The translations under genes and the position numbers were made by a program. Below, piece by piece: positions 1 to 6,374 of a stretch of DNA of 9,681 nt (position 1 is the first letter of the stretch; the number at the start of each line of letters is the position of its first letter). This DNA is from Anaerolineae bacterium (GTDB lineage Bacteria > Chloroflexota > Anaerolineae > Promineifilales > Promineifilaceae), in the NCBI GenBank assembly GCA_014879345.1, contig JACSSI010000136.1, positions 1-9,681 on the forward strand, read 5' to 3'. The notes under the pieces were generated by a model that was not told where the DNA came from, did no database searches, and worked only from the letters and a program-made list of their open reading frames with translations.

Positions 1-1
1 C

Positions 2-151
2 GGCTTCATCCCCTGGGCGCGGCGCTACGGCTCCATCTGGTACGCCGCCTTCTCCCCCATCGGCGCATTTATAGTACAAATCGCAGGCTTTTGGGGTCTG
101 CTCAGAAAGATTTTCAAGAAAGGTATAAACTGGAAAGGACGCATGGTATAG
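2..151 (+). CDS. C-terminal end of a probable family-2 glycosyltransferase (5' truncated)
   Basis: An open frame enters from the left edge and ends at TAG 149-151, giving 49 residues. It starts GFIPWARRYG, contains a hydrophobic stretch (YAAFSPIGAFIVQIAGFWGLL, roughly residues 14-34), and ends in a basic tail with NWKGRMV. A C-terminal membrane segment followed by a W-K-G-R tail is typical of membrane-bound family-2 glycosyltransferases, including those in carotenoid and hopanoid clusters. The catalytic domain lies outside the window, so the family call rests on the tail and on the neighbouring lycopene cyclase. If correct, it could glycosylate a carotenoid or a membrane lipid. It reads in the same direction as the cyclase, 91 nt away, and the two may be co-transcribed. 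It could instead be another membrane protein of the cluster. Confidence 0.5.
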   Translation, partial: GFIPWARRYGSIWYAAFSPIGAFIVQIAGFWGLLRKIFKKGINWKGRMV

Positions 152-152
152 A

Positions 153-218
153 AATTGTGAATTGTGAACAATTAATAATTAATTGTGAATGGGCGCACCT
201 CATTCACAATTCACAATT
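153..218. repeat. AT-rich inverted repeat between the glycosyltransferase and lycopene cyclase genes
   Basis: The 16-nt arm AATTGTGAATTGTGAA at 153-168 is perfectly complementary to 203-218. A second, nested option pairs 181-191 (AATTGTGAATG) with 201-211 around a 9-nt loop, so the spacer can fold in two alternative ways. Both arms consist of two copies of an ATTGTGA/TCACAAT unit. Further ATTCA-type units continue to about 242, right up to the cyclase start. No promoter or ribosome binding site is evident here. This resembles the short AATTC-rich intergenic repeats that spread through some bacterial genomes, and it may also act as an mRNA hairpin. Confidence 0.75.
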
Positions 219-242
219 CAAAATTCACCATTCATTATTCAT

Positions 243-1073
243 ATGACTTACTTCGGATTTCTCGCACTATTTGTTGGCATTCCCATCGTTATTTTGTTGA
301 TTTTAACATGGTGGGACAAACGACGCGGCATCACCATGTCTGCGCGGTTCGACTCTTTCTCGCCCTGGTGGGTCTTGTTTATTATGATCATCATTGCGGT
401 GATTTACACGACGCCCTGGGATAATTATCTGGTGGCGACCCGCGTCTGGTGGTATGACGTGAATCTGGTAACGGGCTATGTCATCGGCTGGGTGCCGATT
501 GAGGAGTACACCTTCTTCATCGTGCAGCCCATCATGACGGGTTTGTGGCTGCTGTTTTGGATGCGGCGCACCACCAATTCATCATTCATCACTCCTCATT
601 CATCATTCAAAGAAAGCGCTCGGCTGCGGATTGTGGTTGTGGGGATAACGGCCGTTTTCTGGGCAGTCATGGTCGCAATCCTCATCTCCGGCTGGAAACC
701 CGGCACGTATCTGGCACTGGAACTTTCCTGGGCGCTCTTCCCCATCCTGATCCAACTGGCATTTGGCTTTGACATTTTATGGTATTACCGGCGGTTGGTG
801 CTGCTGGGCATTCTGGTTCCCACCGTCTACCTTGCCTTTGCCGACTCGTTGGCTATCCAGGCAGGCACCTGGACGATTGACCCGCAGCAGTCGCTCAACA
901 TCTTCATCGGCAATCTACCAGTCGAAGAGTTCATCTTCTTCCTGCTGACGAATACATTGCTTGTCTTTGGCATGACGTTGGCGCTGGCGGCTGAGAGCCA
1001 GCCCCGTTTGCAGCAGTATAAATCCCGGCTTACGCACCAACACGACCCCCAGACAACGGAGTCAACCAGTTAA
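243..1073 (+). CDS. Lycopene cyclase, fused two-domain CrtYc/CrtYd (CarR) type
   Basis: A 276-residue integral membrane protein. Each half carries the signature of the heterodimeric lycopene cyclase family: PIEEYTFF at residues 85-92 and PVEEFIFF at residues 226-233, both at the start of a membrane helix. Other family-like motifs are TTPWDNYLV in domain 1 and ADSLAIQAGTWTID in domain 2. About six to seven hydrophobic segments are visible. The enzyme should cyclise the ends of lycopene to beta-ionone rings in the cytoplasmic membrane; whether one or both ends cannot be read from sequence. I chose ATG 243 (MTYFGFLALF) because it begins at the first membrane helix. An in-frame ATG at 189 would add 18 residues encoded entirely by the AT-rich repeat. 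No clear Shine-Dalgarno precedes either start. The linker between the domains (residues 112-123) is encoded by another repeat copy. Single-chain fusions are known alongside split crtYc/crtYd pairs. Confidence 0.9.
   Translation: MTYFGFLALFVGIPIVILLILTWWDKRRGITMSARFDSFSPWWVLFIMIIIAVIYTTPWDNYLVATRVWWYDVNLVTGYVIGWVPIEEYTFFIVQPIMTGLWLLFWMRRTTNSSFITPHSSFKESARLRIVVVGITAVFWAVMVAILISGWKPGTYLALELSWALFPILIQLAFGFDILWYYRRLVLLGILVPTVYLAFADSLAIQAGTWTIDPQQSLNIFIGNLPVEEFIFFLLTNTLLVFGMTLALAAESQPRLQQYKSRLTHQHDPQTTESTS
576..611 (+). repeat. ATTCATC-type repeat inside the lycopene cyclase coding sequence
   Basis: This stretch is built from ATTCATC/ATTCATT units with one variant unit (ACTCCTC). It encodes NSSFITPHSSFK, residues 112-123. 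It resembles the AATTCA-rich spacer at 200-242 just upstream of the same gene and differs in composition from the flanking coding sequence. It lies exactly between the two cyclase domains and keeps the reading frame. The likely origin is insertion or expansion of the same repeat family into a tolerant linker (inference). Confidence 0.7.
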
Positions 1074-1310
1074 ACGAAGCAAGCCCTCATATAAAATGCA
1101 GTAATTGTTTCATTAGTAACTGGCGCAAGTTGAAATCCTATCGCGGTGCCCTACGGCCAAAAATATCATATCCCTTTGTTATTCCTGTTTTGCACAAACT
1201 AATATGAAGCACTCCGGTTCGCTTGAAACCGAATCGGATGCTGTCTGGTTCAAACGCAGAGACAGCTTAAATCCCAGAAAATTTGGGAATAAAAATGCGG
1301 GTTTTATATA
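1074..1310. other. Gene-free spacer with small hairpins
   Basis: No credible coding frame is present. Two inverted repeats are visible: GCTGTCT at 1240-1246 with AGACAGC at 1260-1266 (13-nt loop), and TCCCA at 1272-1276 with TGGGA at 1284-1288 (7-nt loop). Neither is followed by a T-run, so I do not call an intrinsic terminator for the cyclase gene. This region separates the carotenoid unit from the sugar-uptake unit. Confidence 0.5.
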
Positions 1311-1339
1311 TTGACATTTATGCAATCGTATGCTTTAAT
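1311..1339 (+). promoter_or_regulatory. Sigma-70-type promoter of the LacI-family gene
   Basis: TTGACA at 1311-1316 is a perfect -35 consensus. After exactly 17 nt comes TTTAAT at 1334-1339, one mismatch from TATAAT, preceded by TG at 1331-1332 in the extended -10 position. Transcription would start near 1346, leaving a leader of about 110 nt before the regulator's start. The -35/-10 spacer is filled by the left arm of the operator described next, so bound repressor would block polymerase. Confidence 0.8.
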
Positions 1340-1367
1340 ACGTTATACCGCATACGATTGCATAAAT
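1316..1367. promoter_or_regulatory. Paired operators in inverted orientation around the -10 box
   Basis: The left arm ATTTATGCAATCGTATGC (1316-1333) is perfectly complementary to the right arm at 1350-1367, an 18-bp inverted repeat with a 16-nt spacer (1334-1349). Each arm contains GCAatCGtaTGC, itself an imperfect dyad with a central CG. This is the usual shape of a LacI/GalR-family operator and partly fits the CcpA-like pattern TGNAANCGNTNNCA. The gene downstream encodes a LacI-family protein, so autoregulation is the simplest reading. The two sites are centred 34 bp apart, about three helical turns, so two dimers would lie on the same DNA face. That an operator exists is likely; that this LacI protein binds it is inferred. 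Confidence 0.8.
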
Positions 1368-1457
1368 CATTATGTGGTTTGGGATTGGATTGACAAGGAG
1401 AAAATACTCCCCTATCATCAGCGTCTTTAATTTTCCCCAATCAACAAGAAGGTGATG

Positions 1458-2498
1458 ATGACTTCTAACACAAGGAAATCAAGTCGAAAAACAGCAACCA
1501 TGAAAGATGTGGCGCAACTAGCCAACGTTTCTCAAAGCACTGTTTCTCGTGTGTTGAATGATACGAATGAACCAATCCCCATTGGTGAAGAAACGCGCCA
1601 ACGTGTGATGGATGCCGTTGCCAAACTCAAATATCAGCCAAACCTTCATGCTGGCAGTTTGCGTGGACAAAAAACACAACTAATTGCTATCATGATTGCG
1701 GATATCACCAACCCCTTCTATCACGCCATCGTGCGCACTGTGCAAGACCATGCCAATACCTATAACTATGATGTCATGATTGCCAACTCAGATCATACGC
1801 GCCAGGGTGAAAAACGGTTTGTGGATTCAGTCATCCGGCGGCCAGTGGATGGGATCATCATGGCACCCTATCACCTCGATGATGACGATTTAGGCGAACT
1901 AATTGATCGTACAGGCGCAGCTGTTGCCGCTGTTGGGCAGCATCTCAGACACCCCCAAATAGATATCGCTTACGGTAATGATGAATTAGCAACCTATAAT
2001 GCGGTGAAATGGCTCCATCAAACAAAAGGCCACACGGCTATTGGCTTCATTGGCGTAACAGATCGCTTTCCTGCAGGCGCAAGGCGGCGTAGAGGTTTTG
2101 AACAAGCGCTAAATGATGCCGGTCTAGAGATGGCGTCTAAATATGAACAGGTGGGAGATTGGTCGTTGGGAAGTGGTTATCAAGCGATGCAGCAGTTACT
2201 TTCATTACCAGAACCACCAACGGCCGTTTTTGTTGCAAATGATGTGATGGCTATTGGCGCTATGGAAGCCATCAAAAAAAATAATCTCAAAATACCGGAT
2301 GACATGGCAGTCGTGGGATTCGACAATATTCCCGCTGCATCTTGGGTATATCCGCCACTAACAACAGTTGCTCAGTATCCAGAAAAAATGGGTGAGCAGC
2401 TTTCAAAAGCACTCTTCCAACGCATTCACGGTGAATACAGCGGCCCTAGTCGCCGCTTTGAAATTCCTCTCGATTTTATTGAGCGGGAGTCAACATAG
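1458..2498 (+). CDS. LacI/GalR-family transcriptional regulator
   Basis: A 346-residue one-domain-pair regulator of normal family length. Residues 15-34 (MKDVAQLANVSQSTVSRVLN) form the N-terminal helix-turn-helix. Residues about 60-70 (QPNLHAGSLRG) form the hinge helix, including the Leu that intercalates at a central CG. Residues about 74-346 form the periplasmic-binding-protein-like effector domain, with IADITNPFYHAIV and PTAVFVANDVMAIGA as recognisable core segments. I chose ATG 1458 because AAGAAGG at 1446-1452 lies 5 nt upstream. GTG 1452 overlaps that site and ATG 1455 is too close. ATG 1500 (Met15) has no ribosome binding site, although the HTH begins only there. The protein is probably a sugar-responsive repressor of itself and of the uptake genes downstream. 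The effector is unknown; a product of arabino-oligosaccharide breakdown is a guess from context. Confidence 0.93.
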   Translation: MTSNTRKSSRKTATMKDVAQLANVSQSTVSRVLNDTNEPIPIGEETRQRVMDAVAKLKYQPNLHAGSLRGQKTQLIAIMIADITNPFYHAIVRTVQDHANTYNYDVMIANSDHTRQGEKRFVDSVIRRPVDGIIMAPYHLDDDDLGELIDRTGAAVAAVGQHLRHPQIDIAYGNDELATYNAVKWLHQTKGHTAIGFIGVTDRFPAGARRRRGFEQALNDAGLEMASKYEQVGDWSLGSGYQAMQQLLSLPEPPTAVFVANDVMAIGAMEAIKKNNLKIPDDMAVVGFDNIPAASWVYPPLTTVAQYPEKMGEQLSKALFQRIHGEYSGPSRRFEIPLDFIEREST

Positions 2499-2598
2499 AG
2501 AACTAGCAACATCAGAATCGGAAATCACCGTCTCTAACTCTATCTCAACTGCATAACTAACCTTTTGTTCAGGTCAGTCAATACTTGGCGTTTATTAA

Positions 2599-2629
2599 CG
2601 GCGCGTGAGTCTGTTCGCGTCGATATTTT
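2599..2629 (+). terminator. Possible weak terminator after the regulator gene
   Basis: CGGCGCG at 2599-2605 can pair with CGCGTCG at 2616-2622 (seven pairs including one G-U) around a 10-nt loop, followed by ATATTTTA. The T-run is short and interrupted, so termination would be partial at best. It lies about 100 nt past the stop codon. The same hairpin could instead be a regulatory structure upstream of the binding-protein gene. Confidence 0.35.
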
Positions 2630-2638
2630 ACAGTCAAT

Positions 2639-2672
2639 CATAAACGGAAGGTTTATGTTGACATAATCAACA
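2639..2672. promoter_or_regulatory. Two back-to-back dyads just upstream of the sugar-binding protein gene
   Basis: CATAAAC at 2639-2645 pairs with GTTTATG at 2651-2657 (5-nt spacer). Directly after, TGTTGA at 2656-2661 pairs with TCAACA at 2667-2672 (5-nt spacer). The second dyad ends on the ribosome binding site AAGGAG (2672-2677), which lies 8 nt before ATG 2686. These could be operator half-sites or 5'-leader hairpins controlling translation. They do not resemble the operators at 1316-1367. I see no convincing -35/-10 pair in 2499-2638, so the start of this transcript is unresolved. Confidence 0.45.
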
Positions 2673-2685
2673 AGGAGAAAGTAAG

Positions 2686-4143
2686 ATGAGAAAGTTTTTG
2701 TTTAGCATCATTTTGTTGTTGGGATTGATTATAGCGCTTGCCGCATGTGGCGGAACAACTCCAGAAGCTGCTCCAACCGAGGCGGCGGATGCGCCAGCAG
2801 AAGCTGTGGATGCACCAGCAGAAGCCGCAGATGAAGTCGCTGCACCTGAGGAGGAAGTGGCCGAAGAAGTAGCTGTGGATCCCAACGCAGAGCCAACTCC
2901 AATTGTTAATGCACTCGGTGATTGTGCTGATCCGTTGACTCTCTGGCACGGTCTTACCGGCACGGATGGTGCTGTATTCGCCGTTATGTTGGAAGACTTT
3001 GTTGAAGCGAACCCTGATATTTGCCTGAACGCTGAAGGGTATGCTTGGGACACGTTTTTCCAGAAGTATCCAACGGCCGTTGCTGCTGGCACCCCGCCTG
3101 ATATGGTCATCTTCCATGCTGCTGAGGTCAACCAGATGGCCGCGCAAGGTTTAATGATGCCACTGGAAGAGCTGATGTATAGTGATGGCACCATGAACAA
3201 GGATGATTTTAATCCTGCTGTCGTCAACGCGATTACTTACGATGGCAACACCATGGCCGTCCCCTTTGATAACCATGGCTGGTTGCTTTGGTACAATCGC
3301 CAACTCATCGAAGATGCCGGTCTTGACCCCGATAATCTGCCCAAGAATGGTGACGAGTTCATTGAATGGGCGCAGATGCTGACGACTGACGTTAACGGCC
3401 TGCACCCCAATGAAGAAGGGTTTGATCCAGACAATGTAGATGTATGGGCTATGGAATTCACCTGGCCGCGTTATACCATTCCCACCACACTGTGGCAATT
3501 TGGCGCTAGTGTGATGAATGAAGATGCCACAACAGCCACTTTGAACAGCCCTGAAGCGATTGCTGCTGTTCAATACTGGCATGATTTAATGTACAAATAC
3601 CATGTAGCGCCACCGGCCGTGCCTGGGAAGATGTGGGCTGGCGATCTCTACGCTAATAACCGCCTTGTATTTATGTGGGAAGGTACCTGGACAGGCGGCT
3701 TTATGAAAGACAACCCGGATGTGGCTGCTTTGACAGAGGTGGCATTCATTAATTCGCTGGCTCCCGATGGTCACCAGGCCGTGAAGCTGGACTCGCACAT
3801 CATGGCTGTTCCCGCCGGTGTGGATGAAGATGGTGCCAACAAGGCGAAGGCTTTGATGACTTACCTGGCGGATAATGGTGCCTTCTGGGCAACTTCCGGT
3901 CAAGTACCGGCGAAGCTGGAAGTACAACAACTGTCTGAGGTTCAGGAAATCAAGTCGGTGGCTATGGCGGCTGAACAGTTCAACGCCATTGGCAGCACCG
4001 ATATCCCGCACGAAGCTTTCATTGAAATTCAGACGGCTTGGGAAACGGCCGTTGGTAATGCGTTAGCCAATCCAGATGCAGATATTGCTGCTGAACTGGA
4101 AGCAGGCAATGCCCAGATTCAAGCCATCCTTGATCGTCCCTAA
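2686..4143 (+). CDS. ABC sugar transporter substrate-binding lipoprotein (CUT1 family)
   Basis: A 485-residue protein that should capture an oligosaccharide outside the membrane for the permeases downstream. Residues 1-20 form a lipoprotein signal peptide (MRKFLF followed by a Leu/Ile-rich core) with lipobox LAAC; Cys21 is the lipidation site. Residues about 24-70 are an Ala/Glu/Pro/Asp-rich tether holding a 7-residue repeat. The solute-binding fold of the extracellular family-1 type begins near residue 82 (PLTLWHGLTG) and runs to the end. It includes AVAAGTPPDMVIFHAAEVNQMAAQGLMMPLEEL written in the usual order, and WEGTWTGGF. Apart from Cys21 the only cysteines are C80 and C113, a likely disulfide consistent with export. 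The start has AAGGAG at good spacing. The many aromatic residues suit carbohydrate stacking, but the ligand cannot be read directly. Two AACGGCCGTT palindromes lie inside the gene, at 3072 and 4044. Confidence 0.93.
   Translation: MRKFLFSIILLLGLIIALAACGGTTPEAAPTEAADAPAEAVDAPAEAADEVAAPEEEVAEEVAVDPNAEPTPIVNALGDCADPLTLWHGLTGTDGAVFAVMLEDFVEANPDICLNAEGYAWDTFFQKYPTAVAAGTPPDMVIFHAAEVNQMAAQGLMMPLEELMYSDGTMNKDDFNPAVVNAITYDGNTMAVPFDNHGWLLWYNRQLIEDAGLDPDNLPKNGDEFIEWAQMLTTDVNGLHPNEEGFDPDNVDVWAMEFTWPRYTIPTTLWQFGASVMNEDATTATLNSPEAIAAVQYWHDLMYKYHVAPPAVPGKMWAGDLYANNRLVFMWEGTWTGGFMKDNPDVAALTEVAFINSLAPDGHQAVKLDSHIMAVPAGVDEDGANKAKALMTYLADNGAFWATSGQVPAKLEVQQLSEVQEIKSVAMAAEQFNAIGSTDIPHEAFIEIQTAWETAVGNALANPDADIAAELEAGNAQIQAILDRP
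2788..2829 (+). repeat. Two-copy 21-bp tandem repeat in the lipoprotein tether
   Basis: Two 21-bp units, 2788-2808 and 2809-2829, encode DAPAEAV and DAPAEAA. They differ at only a few bases. The repeat lengthens the flexible acidic linker between lipid anchor and binding domain; its copy number probably varies between strains (inference). Confidence 0.7.
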
Positions 4144-4151
4144 TTGAATGG

Positions 4152-4201
4152 TAGGTTGGTATGGTCGTCATTCAGGCGACCATACCAACCTATTTTATTT
4201 T
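4152..4201 (+). terminator. Strong intrinsic terminator between binding protein and permease genes
   Basis: A perfect 16-bp stem joins 4152-4167 (TAGGTTGGTATGGTCG) to 4177-4192, with a 9-nt loop, followed by TTTTATTTT at 4193-4201. It begins 8 nt after the binding-protein stop and ends 40 nt before the first permease start. Such intercistronic hairpins commonly let the binding protein be made in excess over the membrane subunits, by partial termination and by protecting the upstream mRNA from 3' decay. I see no strong promoter after it, so the permeases probably depend on read-through. Confidence 0.85.
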
Positions 4202-4241
4202 CGAGTCAAGAGACTGTCATGGCTTGAAAGGAAGGCGACTT

Positions 4242-5171
4242 ATGACCACTCAGACAGCATCAGCAGATAGCGCAGCGAAAGCCCCTAGCTTACGCTGGAA
4301 AAAGTTGCGCAAACAACTTCCAAACTATCTATTTGTCTTACCCCATTTTATATTTTTTGCTGTATTTCTCCTCTATCCAATTGTCCGTGGCCTACAGATT
4401 AGCCTTTATGATTGGAAGATTATGCTTACAGATCAAAAGTTTATTGGTCTTGCCAATTATCAGGCATTAATGAATGATGCGATCTTCTGGGAAGTGCTTC
4501 GTAACACAATCTACTTTACGATACTGACCGTTGTACTGAACATATTCATCGCGCTTGGGGTAGCAACGGCTCTGAAACAAAATTTCCGTGGTAGTAATTT
4601 TTTGAAGGTACTGTTCTATGCTCCGGCAATCTTGTCAGTATCAGTGCTGGGTATTATTGGCATCCGCATTTGGGATACCCAGTTAGGTATTGTCAATTAC
4701 TTCTTCGTCACTCTGTTAGATTTGCCGCGAATTTCGTGGCTGGGTAACAGGGCACTGGCTATTCCTGCTCTTTCCATTACCACTGTTTGGTGGAGTTTTG
4801 GCTTTCCCATGCTGGTGTTTCTGGCTGGTCTACAGAACATCCCTGAACAGTTGTATGAGGCAGCTAAGATAGACGGCGCAGGCAAATTGCAGACGTTTCG
4901 CCACATTACGATACCTTTGCTGATGCCCACCATGCTGTTTGTGGTCGTGACACAATTTATTGCTCATATGCAGGTATTTGCCCAACCCTACATTATTACA
5001 GGGGGAGGCCCAGGCAACGCAACACGCTCCGTTGTCATGTATCTGTACGAAACGGCATGGAAATTCTTCCGCTTTGGTTATGCATCGGCTATCTCCGTTG
5101 TGTTGGCTGTGTTCATGATCTTTGTCACGGTTGTTCTGTTTTCGACACTTCGACGACGCGCTGAATATTAA
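4242..5171 (+). CDS. ABC sugar transporter permease, MalF/UgpA-like (CUT1 family)
   Basis: A 309-residue inner-membrane subunit with about six transmembrane segments. The first covers roughly residues 28-50 (NYLFVLPHFIFFAVFLLYPIV). The cytoplasmic EAA loop that docks on the ATPase is EAAKIDGAGKLQTF, with E206 and the conserved Gly at 214. The typical late motif ITGGGPGNAT is present. I chose ATG 4242 (MTTQTAS) because AAAGGAAGG at 4227-4235 precedes it. An upstream in-frame ATG at 4161 lies inside the terminator stem and would add residues unlike the family. With the next gene it should form the heterodimeric channel for the sugar captured by the lipoprotein. No AACGGCCGTT site occurs in either permease gene. 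Confidence 0.93.
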   Translation: MTTQTASADSAAKAPSLRWKKLRKQLPNYLFVLPHFIFFAVFLLYPIVRGLQISLYDWKIMLTDQKFIGLANYQALMNDAIFWEVLRNTIYFTILTVVLNIFIALGVATALKQNFRGSNFLKVLFYAPAILSVSVLGIIGIRIWDTQLGIVNYFFVTLLDLPRISWLGNRALAIPALSITTVWWSFGFPMLVFLAGLQNIPEQLYEAAKIDGAGKLQTFRHITIPLLMPTMLFVVVTQFIAHMQVFAQPYIITGGGPGNATRSVVMYLYETAWKFFRFGYASAISVVLAVFMIFVTVVLFSTLRRRAEY

Positions 5172-5191
5172 GCACATAAGGAGACACGCTC

Positions 5192-6082
5192 ATGACTACC
5201 ACAGTACCCCAAACACCTAAACTCAAAACATCTAGCCCAAAATCTGCTCGTTCCAAGGATATTCGACGTACGTTAGCGATGTGGGCGATTCTCTTTCCAA
5301 TCGCCTTTGTCGTCATCGTCCCCCTAATTTATACGGCTTCGATGGCCTTTACCTTAGAATCAAATCAGTTGAATTTTCCGATTGAGTGGATTCCCCAGCC
5401 GCCGACATTAGAAAATTTCAAACGCATTTTTGCTGATCCAACGCTGCCTATTTTGCGCTGGTTTTTCAATAGCCTCGTTGTTTCCATTATCGGCACATTG
5501 CTCATTGTTTTCTTTTCTTCGCTTAGTGGTTACGCATTTGCCCGCCTGGAGTTTCCCGGCAAGAATCTCATTTTCTCGATACTCATCTTTAGCTTGATGA
5601 TTCCTGGGGCAATCACCTTGATTCCCGTCTTTTTGCTGCTACGCGACTTCAAGTTGTTGAATACATATGCTTCGATTTGGCTGCCAGCTTCGGCCTCGGT
5701 GCTGGGCATTTTCTTGATGCGCCAACACTTTTACTCGATTCCATCTGATATTGAAGATGCCGCCGTTGTAGACGGTGCTGGTCGTTTTCGCATTTACTGG
5801 CAAATCTGTTTGCCGATGGTGCGCGGCTCGATGGTGGCTGTGGCTATTTTCTCGTTCCTGGCTCTGTGGAATGATCTCTTCTGGCCCCTGATCGTACTCA
5901 GCGACCGCAACATGCTGACACTCCCGGTCGGGCTGCTGGTTATCCAGCAAGGCAGTTATGTGCAGCGCGGCCTGGCTTTTGCTGGCGCTTTTATTGCCAC
6001 TGTGCCAGCCCTTATTTTCTATGCACTCTTCCAGCGCAAGATTATCGCCGGCATTACGACAACGGGTATGGCGGGCCAATAA
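5192..6082 (+). CDS. ABC sugar transporter permease, MalG/UgpE-like (CUT1 family)
   Basis: A 296-residue second membrane subunit with about six transmembrane segments, the first near residues 29-51 (MWAILFPIAFVVIVPLIYTASMAF). The EAA-type loop is EDAAVVDGAGRFRIYWQICLP, with E188 and Gly197. The segment NSLVVSIIGTLLIVFFSSLSGYAFAR is typical of MalG-like subunits. The gene starts 20 nt after the first permease stops, with AAGGAGA at 5178-5184, so the two are one transcription unit. It pairs with the preceding permease. No ATP-binding subunit follows; in CUT1 systems of many bacteria a single shared MsmX/MalK-type ATPase encoded elsewhere energises several transporters, and that is the likely arrangement here (inference). 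Confidence 0.93.
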   Translation: MTTTVPQTPKLKTSSPKSARSKDIRRTLAMWAILFPIAFVVIVPLIYTASMAFTLESNQLNFPIEWIPQPPTLENFKRIFADPTLPILRWFFNSLVVSIIGTLLIVFFSSLSGYAFARLEFPGKNLIFSILIFSLMIPGAITLIPVFLLLRDFKLLNTYASIWLPASASVLGIFLMRQHFYSIPSDIEDAAVVDGAGRFRIYWQICLPMVRGSMVAVAIFSFLALWNDLFWPLIVLSDRNMLTLPVGLLVIQQGSYVQRGLAFAGAFIATVPALIFYALFQRKIIAGITTTGMAGQ

Positions 6083-6132
6083 TAACCAGAGTCTGGCATT
6101 ATTGAATACATTGTCACAAAAGCAATTTCAAA

Positions 6133-6172
6133 ACTAGCCGCTTTGGCTTCGACAGGCTCAGCCGCCGCTAGT
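6133..6172. repeat. Imperfect hairpin repeat carrying a TTCGACAGGCTCAG core
   Basis: The outer arms ACTAGC (6133-6138) and GCTAGT (6167-6172) and inner arms GGCT (6145-6148) and AGCC (6160-6163) make an interrupted stem. The loop side holds TTCGACAGGCTCAG, a core I recognise from small dispersed intergenic repeats in many bacterial genomes. It lies about 50 nt after the permease stop. There is no T-run, so it is not a classic terminator, but it could stabilise the 3' end of the permease transcript. Confidence 0.6.
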
Positions 6173-6246
6173 CACAAAATGTTAGAAGGCTTCTGTTACG
6201 GTGTATTCCATCGTCGCTAAAAATAAAAAAGGTCTTTAGGATTTGC

Positions 6247-6333
6247 TGGGGTTCATGTCATTCTGAACGCAGTGAAGAATCCCGTACCTCTGGGATGCTT
6301 CGTTTCACTCAGCATGACGCGCGTAAAACCCCA
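6247..6333. repeat. REP-like palindromic element (CATTCTGA...TCAGCATGAC type)
   Basis: The outer arms TGGGGTT (6247-6253) and AACCCCA (6327-6333) enclose two 27-nt arms, 6257-6283 and 6292-6318. These match at 20 of 27 positions when one is reverse-complemented, around a short loop at 6284-6291. The arm type GTCATTCTGA-CG-AGTGAAGAAT is one I know from widespread non-coding hairpin repeats. With the preceding hairpin it fills most of the 335-nt gap between the permeases and the arabinofuranosidase gene. No coding sequence is seen here. Confidence 0.7.
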
Positions 6334-6374
6334 TGAATTCCCAAAGATACAAATTAAAAACTAACAATTTCTGC

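Noticed and set aside
189..242. Upstream ATG start for the lycopene cyclase
   Set aside because: The 18 extra residues are encoded only by the AT-rich repeat and precede the natural first membrane helix.
153..242. Possible CRISPR or iteron array in the AT-rich spacer
   Set aside because: The units are short, uneven, without unique spacers of constant length, and no cas or replication genes are nearby.
1452..1457. GTG 1452 or ATG 1455 as start of the LacI-family gene
   Set aside because: GTG overlaps the AAGAAGG ribosome binding site and ATG 1455 is only 2 nt from it; ATG 1458 has workable spacing.
2658..2663. TTGACA just upstream of the binding-protein gene as a -35 box
   Set aside because: It is only 22 nt before the start codon, so its -10 would fall in the gene; it is better explained as part of the TGTTGA/TCAACA dyad.
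2653..3227. Two overlapping minus-strand open frames of 164 and 186 codons opposite the binding-protein gene
   Set aside because: They mirror the Ala/Glu-rich signal and linker region of a clear gene and give low-complexity Ser/Ala/Thr-rich products without recognisable domains.
4161..4241. Upstream ATG start for the first permease
   Set aside because: It lies within the terminator stem; ATG 4242 has a proper ribosome binding site and gives a normal family N-terminus.
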